Below are positions 15,304 to 21,354 of a DNA stretch of 25,759 bases, piece after piece. The DNA lies in the IMG/VR virus record IMGVR_UViG_3300042898_000574, positions 1-25,759 of that record; one strand, 5' to 3'. The position numbers and the translations under genes were made by a program. The stretch is from a virus. The notes under the pieces were generated by a model. It was not told the origin of the DNA. It searched no databases and saw only the letters and a list, made by a program, of their open reading frames with translations. How positions within the stretch are numbered: the stretch's first letter is position 1; each line of letters opens with the position of its first letter.

Positions 15304-16060
15304 AATTGTATTAGTTACAGGCGGGTTTGATCCTATTCACAGTGGGCACATTGAATATTTCAAGGCCGCTAGACAACTCGGAGATAAGTTAATTGTCGGA
15401 GTGAATAGTGACTCATGGTTGGCCCGTAAAAAAGGTCAACCTTTCATGCCTATTACTGAACGTTTGTCAGTAATTGAAAATTTAAAAATGGTAGATCATT
15501 GCGTTATCTATGATGATAATGACGGATCTAGCATCGAAGCCATTAACAATGTAAAGATGATGTACCCAAATGATACTATTATTTTTGCAAATGGTGGGGA
15601 CAGGACTGCAACCAACATCCCTGAAATGGTAATCAAAGATGTTGAATTTAGATTTGGTGTAGGTGGTGAGAACAAAATGAATAGTAGTTCTTGGATTCTA
15701 CGTGAATGGAAACAACCAAAAACATTGCGCCCGTGGGGTTATTATCGTATACTACATGATGTGCAAGGATGTAAAGTAAAAGAATTAACAGTTGAACCCG
15801 GTCAAAGTTTGAGTATGCAACGACATTTTAAACGTAGTGAGTATTGGGTAGTAAGTGAAGGTATGTGTGATGTGGTGTCGATGATGAACAATGGTTATCA
15901 ATTGCCTAGTAAAACATTAGCTAAACACACATCACATAATATTTCTGTAGGTGACTGGCATCAGCTAAGTAATCCATACAATGAACCTTGTCGTATTGTA
16001 GAAATTCAATACGGTAAAGAATGTATTGAAGAAGATATTGAAAGAAAATTAAATGCGTAA
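15293..16060 (+). CDS. Nucleotidyltransferase fused to mannose-6-P isomerase-type cupin
   Basis: The 255-aa protein has two domains. Residues about 4-140 form a cytidylyltransferase-like domain of the RfaE2/TagD type: GGFDPIHSGH with H16 and H19 (HxGH), then VGVNSDSWLARKKGQPF. Residues about 146-250 form a cupin like the C-terminal part of type II phosphomannose isomerase/ManC: RPWGYYRIL, VKELTVEPGQSLSMQRHFKR, EYWVVSEG and WHQLSNP. In ManC the partner is a guanylyltransferase, so this pairing is different. It probably activates a sugar or alditol phosphate as NDP-derivative for the glycosyltransferase encoded next, which overlaps its end by 8 nt. Confidence 0.86.
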   Translation: MTNKIVLVTGGFDPIHSGHIEYFKAARQLGDKLIVGVNSDSWLARKKGQPFMPITERLSVIENLKMVDHCVIYDDNDGSSIEAINNVKMMYPNDTIIFANGGDRTATNIPEMVIKDVEFRFGVGGENKMNSSSWILREWKQPKTLRPWGYYRILHDVQGCKVKELTVEPGQSLSMQRHFKRSEYWVVSEGMCDVVSMMNNGYQLPSKTLAKHTSHNISVGDWHQLSNPYNEPCRIVEIQYGKECIEEDIERKLNA

Positions 16061-17228
16061 ACTTTATTATATGGGTCTTGAACCCTATAAAGCACGTTAC
16101 ACTTTACAATTGCAAGAGTGGAATGAACGTGTATTTAAACAACGTGGTATTAACTATGTTATCGTTCCTGGTGAAACACTAAGTAATGACCAAGCTATCG
16201 TTACAGGACAAGTGTTAGATGCACATGGTCGCACTTACTTTGGCATGAGTCAGTTAATGAATCTAATTAAGATGATGAAGGCTGGTAATGTCGGTGCAGG
16301 TGATGTAGTTTATTTCGAAGATATGTTTCAACCAGGTATTGAATCATTGCCTTACATTATGAAACAAATCCCAATTACAAGTCGTCCTAAGATTTTTGTC
16401 CGATGTTTAGCACAATCTATTGATCCAGATGACTTTGTTCATGTTTGGGGCATGAGTAATTTTATGGGTCACTATGAAAAGATGGTCGATAGTTTTGTTG
16501 ATGGTGTACTAGCCACAAACGAAGAAATGGTCATGCATATGAAGATTGCAGGATGGAAAGCACCTCTATATAACATTAGCGGCCTTGCATTCGGCAAGAG
16601 TGAAGTGCAAGAACGTGTTGAATCTATTAAACCATTTGGTGAGCGTAAGCATCGTGTCGTATTTTCAGCACGTTGGGATCAGGAAAAACAACCTGACTTT
16701 TATATGGACCTTATTGAGGCATGGAACGAACGTCATCCTATGAGTGGCGTAGAGTTTGCTATCTGTAGTGGTGGAAAACTAAAATCAAACAACGACAGTT
16801 ACATGCAACGTACACGTGACATGCAACAACGTGATGTGTTGAAAATTTATGAGGACCTAGAAAAGAATGACTACTATAATACCGTTAATGATTCTCGTAT
16901 TGTCTTTAATTGTGCTTTACAGGACTGGGTTTCCAACACCGTCAGTGAAGCAGATGCTTTGGGCTGTAATGTACTTTACCCTGCTTATCGCAGTTTCCCT
17001 GAAACCTTTGCAAACGATCATAATCGACTTTATGTCCCTTGGTCTATAGAAGACGCACTAGATAAGTTAGAAAAACTATTGAAGAAGCCGCATGAGAACA
17101 TGGGCAAAATTAGTGATTACAACGATGGTACGATAGACCGTATCATTGATGTGTTAGAGGGTGGCGGAGACAAATACTTGCGAATGTCGTCAGATTATCG
17201 CAAATACACTAGAGAAAGCAAATACTAA
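16053..17228 (+). CDS. GT-B-fold glycosyltransferase
   Basis: The 391-aa protein looks like a GT4-type glycosyltransferase. The first half is an acceptor-binding Rossmann-like domain (GLEPYKARYT; AGDVVYFEDMF). The second half starts with VVFSARWDQEKQPDFYMDLI, the usual entry to the donor domain, and includes NTVSEADALGCNVLYPA with E299 at the donor-binding site, 8 residues after D291 (D/E-x7-E pattern). Donor and acceptor are unknown. Position after the nucleotidyltransferase-cupin gene suggests it uses that product. No signal peptide or membrane segment, so it should act in the cytoplasm, on DNA, a protein or a nucleotide-linked precursor. Confidence 0.82.
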   Translation: MRKLYYMGLEPYKARYTLQLQEWNERVFKQRGINYVIVPGETLSNDQAIVTGQVLDAHGRTYFGMSQLMNLIKMMKAGNVGAGDVVYFEDMFQPGIESLPYIMKQIPITSRPKIFVRCLAQSIDPDDFVHVWGMSNFMGHYEKMVDSFVDGVLATNEEMVMHMKIAGWKAPLYNISGLAFGKSEVQERVESIKPFGERKHRVVFSARWDQEKQPDFYMDLIEAWNERHPMSGVEFAICSGGKLKSNNDSYMQRTRDMQQRDVLKIYEDLEKNDYYNTVNDSRIVFNCALQDWVSNTVSEADALGCNVLYPAYRSFPETFANDHNRLYVPWSIEDALDKLEKLLKKPHENMGKISDYNDGTIDRIIDVLEGGGDKYLRMSSDYRKYTRESKY

Positions 17229-17229
17229 A

Positions 17230-17424
17230 ATGGCAACACGCAAGAAAAAAGAAATTACAGAACCAACAGTAGTCAAAGGAAATCATTTGACCGTAACTAC
17301 TTTCCCTGATGGCAAAACTATGTTAGAATGGGATGACGAAGCATTATTAAAAGAGGTGCGAGAAGCACTCAATTCGGTAGAAGTACCAAAAACAAAACGC
17401 AAATTAACAAAGGAAAAACAATGA
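17230..17424 (+). CDS. Small basic hypothetical protein
   Basis: ATG 17230, one base after the glycosyltransferase stop, gives 64 aa; the longer frame from 17161 would overlap the upstream gene by 68 nt and is less likely. The product has Lys-rich ends (MATRKKKEI and KTKRKLTKEKQ) and a middle with TTFPDGKTMLEWDDEALLKE. No known family is recognised. Its stop overlaps the next start (ATGA). Confidence 0.68.
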   Translation: MATRKKKEITEPTVVKGNHLTVTTFPDGKTMLEWDDEALLKEVREALNSVEVPKTKRKLTKEKQ

Positions 17425-17618
17425 GCGCACAAAATGATATCGAAACTAGTTTGGAAGCATACAATGCTGAGAACGACAAGTTTAACAAGGGCAATGCGGC
17501 CGCTGGTACACGTGCCCGCAAAGCACTTGCAGAACTAGCCAAAGCAGTCAAGTCTCGCCGTAATGAAATTACAGCAGAGAAAGCCGCACGTGCTGAAGAA
17601 AAAGCAAAAGCTAAGTAA
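17421..17618 (+). CDS. Hc1/histone H1-like DNA-binding protein
   Basis: The 65-aa protein is Ala/Lys/Glu-rich. Its core, FNKGNAAAGTRARKALAEL followed by AKAVKSRRNEI, matches the pattern of the bacterial Hc1/histone H1-like family, in which GN-x-AAGTRARKAL is nearly invariant. These small proteins bind and compact DNA. The C-terminus, EKAARAEEKAKAK, is a typical charged tail. It starts in an ATGA overlap and is followed by a strong hairpin. It may condense phage or host DNA; a role inside the virion cannot be judged. Confidence 0.8.
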   Translation: MSAQNDIETSLEAYNAENDKFNKGNAAAGTRARKALAELAKAVKSRRNEITAEKAARAEEKAKAK

Positions 17619-17622
17619 TAGT

Positions 17623-17630
17623 GATAAATA
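17623..17630 (+). promoter_or_regulatory. Possible late-type promoter (GATAAATA)
   Basis: GATAAATA is one base off the T4 late promoter octamer and lies in the 77-nt gap before folE. If used, transcription would start near 17636, just inside the large hairpin. No sigma70 -35 box fits a nearby TATGAT. folE is normally an early gene, which argues against a late promoter. Confidence 0.25.
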
Positions 17631-17633
17631 TGA

Positions 17634-17659
17634 TGTAAGCTACACAACGGTAGCTTACA
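17634..17659 (+). other. Perfect 10-bp hairpin before folE
   Basis: TGTAAGCTAC (17634-17643) and GTAGCTTACA (17650-17659) pair perfectly around ACAACG. There is no T-run after it (CTTCAAAACAAAAAC), so it is not a standard terminator. It could be a 5'-leader or processing structure, or a protein-binding palindrome. Confidence 0.6.
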
Positions 17660-17695
17660 CTTCAAAACAAAAACCATCACAAAGGAAGGTTATCT

Positions 17696-18376
17696 ATGAG
17701 TTATAATAAAACAAAAACAGATCCAGAGTTGGGTCAACAAGTACACGAACATTTAGTTAAGATGGGTGTAGAAACACCTGCATTACCGAACAAGTTGATT
17801 CGCACAGATAAGATTCATATCATTGAAGGTCACTTCAAAGCAATCATGGAAACAATGGGGTTAGATTTATCAGACGATAGTTTGATTGAAACACCAAAGC
17901 GTGTTGCAAAGATGTATATAAATGAAATCTTTTGGGGTCTTGACTATGAAGCATTCCCTAAATGTACAACAGTTGACAACAAGATGCAATACAACGAAAT
18001 GGTTGTGGAGCGTAATGTTAATGTTCAATCTAACTGCGAACATCATTTTGTAGTCATTGACGGATTGGCTACTGTAGCTTATGTCCCTAAACAAAAAGTA
18101 TTAGGGCTTAGTAAGATTAACCGTATCGTAGAATATTTCAGCAAGCGACCTCAGATTCAAGAGAGGTTAACAGAGCAGATTTTTCACACCTTACAGTTCA
18201 TCCTTGAAACAGAAGATGTTGCAGTTATGATTGATGCACAACACTATTGTGTAAAGTCACGTGGTGTAGAAGATACAGGTAGCTCAACTGTTACTTGTCG
18301 CTTAGGTGGAGGCTTTAAATCTGACCCTGCGGCACGACAAGAGTTCTTACAGATTGCTAATAAGGGTTGTAAATGA
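17696..18376 (+). CDS. folE: GTP cyclohydrolase I
   Basis: The 226-aa enzyme converts GTP to 7,8-dihydroneopterin triphosphate, the first step of both folate and 7-deazaguanine synthesis. Hallmarks are SNCEHHFVVIDG with zinc ligands C114 and H117, GLSKINRIVEYFSKRPQIQE, and AQHYCVKSRGVED with zinc ligand C185. Length and motifs are those of an intact type I enzyme. An AAGGAAGG ribosome site lies upstream, after the 10-bp hairpin. Downstream are a small membrane protein and a DfrB-like DHFR; QueD and QueE genes follow within 4 kb, so its product may feed DNA modification, folate, or both. Confidence 0.96.
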   Translation: MSYNKTKTDPELGQQVHEHLVKMGVETPALPNKLIRTDKIHIIEGHFKAIMETMGLDLSDDSLIETPKRVAKMYINEIFWGLDYEAFPKCTTVDNKMQYNEMVVERNVNVQSNCEHHFVVIDGLATVAYVPKQKVLGLSKINRIVEYFSKRPQIQERLTEQIFHTLQFILETEDVAVMIDAQHYCVKSRGVEDTGSSTVTCRLGGGFKSDPAARQEFLQIANKGCK

Positions 18377-18504
18377 TTATTACATTGCTAATTTCGCTGG
18401 CGGTGGTAGTAGGAATTGTTGTATTAATTTCTACTATGCCAAATAATAGTAGTTGCACTGGTGATTGTAATCAGGGTCGTAACTGTACTTGTAAGGAACA
18501 ATAA
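18373..18504 (+). CDS. Small Cys-rich single-pass membrane protein
   Basis: This 43-aa frame starts in an ATGA overlap with folE and ends just before the DfrB-like ATG (TAA then ATG). It has an N-terminal hydrophobic helix of about 20 residues (MIITLLISLAVVVGIVVLI) followed by a short tail with four cysteines, SCTGDCNQGRNCTCKEQ. I recall the same DCNQGRxCxC pattern in small proteins from other phages and prophages; the function is unknown. The Cys cluster might bind metal. Coupling at both ends supports that it is a real gene. Confidence 0.72.
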   Translation: MIITLLISLAVVVGIVVLISTMPNNSSCTGDCNQGRNCTCKEQ

Positions 18505-18687
18505 ATGAAATTTAAATTAGGTGATATGGTTAAAAAAGTGTCTGGTTCACAATGGCACGGTACAGTTGTTGGTACATATTCTACTCAGTTAACTCCTGAA
18601 GGATATGCAGTTGAAAGTTCTACTGAAAAGGGTTCTGTTCAAATTTATCCTGCAAAGGCTTTAGAATTTTGGACTGAAATGGAGTAA
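18505..18687 (+). CDS. R67/DfrB-like type II dihydrofolate reductase
   Basis: The 60-aa protein lines up without gaps with the SH3-like core of plasmid R67 dihydrofolate reductase (78 aa) as I remember it. [19 protein letters not shown] matches its [32 protein letters not shown] matches [13 protein letters not shown], and [12 protein letters not shown] matches GSVQIYPVAALE. The active-site residues K32, Q67, I68 and Y69 of R67 correspond to K11, Q46, I47 and Y48. The unstructured N-terminal tail of R67 is absent, as expected for a minimal version. R67 is a homotetramer with one central active-site pore, reduces dihydrofolate with NADPH and is insensitive to trimethoprim. Placement two genes after folE supports a folate role. 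Activity is inferred. Confidence 0.88.
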   Translation: MKFKLGDMVKKVSGSQWHGTVVGTYSTQLTPEGYAVESSTEKGSVQIYPAKALEFWTEME

Positions 18688-18690
18688 ATA

Positions 18691-18909
18691 ATGCCACTAG
18701 TATACAAAGAAGTTGAAGTTGAAGTAGACTTGGATGATTTTGATGACGATGAACTAATTGAAGAATTAGAGCGCCGCGGTTCTGGCACAGTAGATTATGG
18801 TAACGGCACAGAAGTATTGTCGGCAATCCACGAGAAGCGTAGATTGGGAAAAGATTATCAACAAGAACTAGACCAATTAATATGGTTAGGGTTAGGGAGA
18901 TTTGTATAA
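18691..18909 (+). CDS. Acidic hypothetical protein
   Basis: The 72-aa protein has an acidic N-terminal half, EVEVEVDLDDFDDDELIEEL, followed by ERRG and a short helical, more neutral C-terminus. The acidic segment resembles short stretches common in phage and bacterial small proteins, without assigned function. It starts 3 nt after the DfrB-like stop, with GGAGTAA upstream, and its stop overlaps the next start (TAATG). Confidence 0.7.
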   Translation: MPLVYKEVEVEVDLDDFDDDELIEELERRGSGTVDYGNGTEVLSAIHEKRRLGKDYQQELDQLIWLGLGRFV

Positions 18910-19145
18910 TGGGATTTCGCAAACCAATGGATTATAATTCAGTAAGTCATCAAATTTATATTGCAGGTGTAGAACTACACAGTCCTTATAATGACGGATT
19001 CACTACCTTTGAAATCAAAAAAGACTTACACAAGTTAAAATGGCTGTTAGATGAAATCATGGCTGACTCACCTACATTTGCAGGTGAAGAAGAATTCTTA
19101 AAAGAACATGACCAAAAGAAAATGTGGAGAACATTGTCAAAATGA
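18909..19145 (+). CDS. Small hypothetical protein
   Basis: ATG 18909 in a TAATG overlap is the best start, giving 78 aa; earlier GTG-type starts overlap the upstream gene more. The product has a beta-like first half (QIYIAGVELHSPYNDGFTTF) and a helical, charged second half. No family is recognised. GGTTAGGGAG upstream serves as ribosome site. Its stop overlaps the next ATG. Confidence 0.7.
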   Translation: MGFRKPMDYNSVSHQIYIAGVELHSPYNDGFTTFEIKKDLHKLKWLLDEIMADSPTFAGEEEFLKEHDQKKMWRTLSK

Positions 19146-19615
19146 TTTTCAATCACGTTAAAGAATTAAAAGCACAAGGTAAAAAGATTGGCATTACTTT
19201 TAGTACATTTGACTTGCTACACGCAGGTCACGTTGCTATGTTAAGTGAAGCAAAGAATCATTGTGATTACTTGATATGCGGATTGCAAACTGACCCAACT
19301 ATTGATAGACCTGATACTAAGAACAAACCTATTCAAAGTATAGTAGAACGACAGATTCAATTATCGGCCTGTCGGTATGTTGATGAAGTAGTTGTTTATC
19401 AAACTGAACAGGACTTAAGGGATTTATTGCTTATTCTTCCAGTAGATGTTCGAATCTTAGGTATAGAATATGCTGGTAGGAACTTTTCAGGACAAGATGA
19501 ATGTGCTGACCGTGAAATAGCAATTGTATTCAACGAACGTGACCATAGCTTTAGTAGCAGTAGTTTACGCAAACGAGTAGCAGATGCTCAAATTATAAAT
19601 ACACTTAATAAATAA
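19142..19615 (+). CDS. Cytidylyltransferase-like nucleotidyltransferase
   Basis: ATG 19142 (ATGA overlap) gives 157 aa and is preferred to a GTG at 19124. The protein has the HxGH signature FSTFDLLHAGHVAML (H27, H30) close to the N-terminus and a C-terminal SSSSLRKRV like the ISTT-x-x-x-R motif of the family. LICGLQTDPTIDRPDTKNKP is the usual second strand-loop region. It resembles glycerol-3-phosphate or heptose-phosphate cytidylyltransferases, which activate a phosphorylated sugar or alcohol with CTP. It probably works with the phage glycosyltransferases. The exact substrate cannot be read. Confidence 0.84.
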   Translation: MIFNHVKELKAQGKKIGITFSTFDLLHAGHVAMLSEAKNHCDYLICGLQTDPTIDRPDTKNKPIQSIVERQIQLSACRYVDEVVVYQTEQDLRDLLLILPVDVRILGIEYAGRNFSGQDECADREIAIVFNERDHSFSSSSLRKRVADAQIINTLNK

Positions 19616-19616
19616 T

Positions 19617-20411
19617 ATGCCAAAAAGAATACTAATCATGGGTCTACCTGGATCAGGTAAAACTTATCTAGCACAATATGTACTAGAACATTTGCAAAAT
19701 GAAAAGAAACGTGTAGGTTGGCTAAATGCCGACGATGTACGTAAAAAATACAATGACTGGGATTTTAGTACAGAAGGTCGTATTCGGCAAAGTCATCGTA
19801 TGCGAGAACTTGCAGACTCAATGACAGAGTATGATTATGTAATCTGTGACTTTGTTGCACCATTAGTTGAGATGCGTAACAACTTTAAAGCAGATTGGAC
19901 TGTTTGGGTTGATACAATTGACAAAGGTAGATTCGAAGATACTAACAAAGCCTTTATTCCACCTGAAGTTTATGATTTTAGAATTACAGAACAGCAAGGT
20001 GAAAAATGGGGCGAGTTCATTGCCGCACATATATATGACAACCGTCGTAGACCAGTGTTTGACTGGCAAAAAGAAACAGTACAGATGCTAGGTCGTTGGC
20101 AACCTTGGCATGTAGGGCATCGTAAGTTGTTTGAACGTGCAGTTGCTAAGACAGGGCAAGTTATTATACAAATCCGTGACTGTCAAGGATGGCAAGGAAG
20201 TAATCCTTTCGCAATTGACCAAGTAAAAAGTTTCATCAAGCGTGACTTAGATATGTTATATCAAGGTCAATATGAGATTCAAATTGTACCAAACATTGTG
20301 AACATTACATATGGCCGTGATGTTGGGTATAAGATTGAACAAGAAACATTTGATGAAGCTACACATAATATTAGTGCTACAAAGATCCGTAAGGAATTAG
20401 GTCTTGAGTGA
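19617..20411 (+). CDS. P-loop kinase fused to NMN adenylyltransferase-like domain
   Basis: The 264-aa protein has two domains. The N-terminal domain (1-150) is a small P-loop kinase like adenylylsulfate kinase: GLPGSGKT (9-16), LNADDVRKKYNDWDFS, VICDFVAPL and WVDTIDKGRFEDTNKAF. The C-terminal domain (about 155-264) is an HxGH nucleotidyltransferase: GRWQPWHVGH (H165, H168) and ISATKIRKEL near the end, as in NMN adenylyltransferases. NadR joins the same two activities in the opposite order. The kinase half looks more like APS kinase than ribosylnicotinamide kinase, so NAD salvage and production of an activated sulfate or sugar are both open. It ends 8 nt inside the DUF2061 gene. Confidence 0.86.
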   Translation: MPKRILIMGLPGSGKTYLAQYVLEHLQNEKKRVGWLNADDVRKKYNDWDFSTEGRIRQSHRMRELADSMTEYDYVICDFVAPLVEMRNNFKADWTVWVDTIDKGRFEDTNKAFIPPEVYDFRITEQQGEKWGEFIAAHIYDNRRRPVFDWQKETVQMLGRWQPWHVGHRKLFERAVAKTGQVIIQIRDCQGWQGSNPFAIDQVKSFIKRDLDMLYQGQYEIQIVPNIVNITYGRDVGYKIEQETFDEATHNISATKIRKELGLE

Positions 20412-20610
20412 TACTAATAAACGTAGTTTAGCAAAGACTATCAGTTGGAGAATAACTGGTAGTTTTAGCACGTTTATGATATCGTATTTTATTTCAGGTA
20501 ATTTTGCTATTGCAGGTTCAATTGCAATAATTCAAATTATTGCCAATACCCTTTTATATTTTATACATGAAAGAATTTGGAATAAAATATCTTGGGAAAC
20601 AAAAGGGTAA
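20404..20610 (+). CDS. DUF2061 small membrane protein
   Basis: The 68-aa protein starts at a TTG (20404) overlapping the upstream stop by 8 nt, with AAGGA at 20391-20395 as ribosome site. LAKTISWRITGSFSTFMIS and the ending LLYFIHERIWNKISW are the signature of DUF2061, a two-helix membrane protein family. Two hydrophobic segments are visible (about 17-30 and 32-55). In bacteria DUF2061 often sits next to sulfate-assimilation kinases such as APS kinase, as I recall, which fits the upstream APS-kinase-like domain. The function is unknown. Confidence 0.86.
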   Translation: MSDTNKRSLAKTISWRITGSFSTFMISYFISGNFAIAGSIAIIQIIANTLLYFIHERIWNKISWETKG

Positions 20611-20643
20611 ATAAGATAACCGGTCTCTTTGGGCTCATCCCGG

Positions 20644-20672
20644 TATACAAACTCTGCGTCCTATGCTATAAT
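20644..20672 (+). promoter_or_regulatory. Extended -10 promoter of the queD-queE operon
   Basis: TATAAT (20667-20672) with an upstream TG (TGCTATAAT) is an extended -10; TATACA (20644-20649) at 17 nt is a weaker -35. An inverted repeat, CCTATG (20660-20665) and CATAGG (20677-20682), flanks the -10 and could be an operator or a leader hairpin next to the AGGAG ribosome site. This is the only gap in the region, so a promoter is expected here. Confidence 0.7.
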
Positions 20673-20690
20673 ATAACATAGGAGAACACA

Positions 20691-21173
20691 ATGGCAAACA
20701 AAAAATTCTTTTCAACAAAAACATACAGACAAATAGGTCCTGTCGCATATCGTCAATGGCGTGCTGACAGTCATTGTAACTTGATTCATGGCTATGCTAT
20801 GAGCTTTCACTTTGAGTTTGAAGCTGATACACTTGATGCCCGTAACTGGGTAACTGACTTCGGTGGACTACGACCACTCAAAGATAAACTAGAAGAATGG
20901 TTCGACCATACATTACTAGTTGCACAAGATGACCCGATGCGTGAACATTTATTAGAACTAGGAAGATTGAAACTAGCAAAGATTACAGAAGTAGAACGTA
21001 CTGGTTGTGAGGGTATTGCAGACTTCTTGTATGAATATGTTAATACAATCTTCTTGCCTAATTGTGGTAGTGAAGAAGCTAAACGTGTTTGGTGCTGTAA
21101 AGTAGAAGTTAGAGAGACTGATAGTAATATGGCAGGACGCGGTGGTCATAGGGAAGACAATGAATTCGCTTGA
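20691..21173 (+). CDS. queD: 6-carboxytetrahydropterin synthase-like (QueD family)
   Basis: The 160-aa protein aligns with QueD/PTPS enzymes, which make 6-carboxytetrahydropterin from dihydroneopterin triphosphate. Conserved: catalytic C29 in CNLIHGY, WVTDFGGLRPLKDKLEEW, DH at 72-73 in WFDHTLL, CEGIADFLYEYV and E142 in VEVRETD. Two of the three zinc histidines of E. coli QueD appear replaced by tyrosine: H16 is Y20 (VAYRQW) and H33 is Y35 (HGY), while H31 is kept as H33. I recall the same HGY pattern in other phage homologues, so it may be a phage lineage. It has its own promoter and AGGAG, and overlaps the next gene by 14 nt. Confidence 0.88.
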   Translation: MANKKFFSTKTYRQIGPVAYRQWRADSHCNLIHGYAMSFHFEFEADTLDARNWVTDFGGLRPLKDKLEEWFDHTLLVAQDDPMREHLLELGRLKLAKITEVERTGCEGIADFLYEYVNTIFLPNCGSEEAKRVWCCKVEVRETDSNMAGRGGHREDNEFA

Positions 21174-21351
21174 AAAAATATGGGCTAGAGCAACCGGTCA
21201 TTTAATGGGTAATACAGATGATGACAGACCTGATGTACCCATTCTTACATTAAGAGAAGCGAAGATTGCATTGTTCCTGAAAACTTTCTGGGTGGTACTA
21301 CATGTGATAACATGTTGTTTTATTATAGCAAACACAATACATAATTGGTAA
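21160..21351 (+). CDS. Small single-pass membrane protein
   Basis: ATG 21160 gives 63 aa and overlaps the queD end by 14 nt; a longer frame from 21142 would overlap by 32 nt. The C-terminal part, IALFLKTFWVVLHVITCCFI, is a clear membrane helix with two adjacent cysteines. The N-terminal half is charged and soluble (RPDVPILTLREAKIA). It lies between queD and queE. Similar small proteins with a TFWVVLH-like helix occur in other phages, as I recall; no function is known. Confidence 0.72.
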   Translation: MNSLEKIWARATGHLMGNTDDDRPDVPILTLREAKIALFLKTFWVVLHVITCCFIIANTIHNW

Positions 21352-21354
21352 CAT

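Noticed and set aside
16546-17049. Short + strand frames inside the glycosyltransferase gene
   Set aside because: They lie in another frame of a gene with clear glycosyltransferase motifs and lack ribosome sites.
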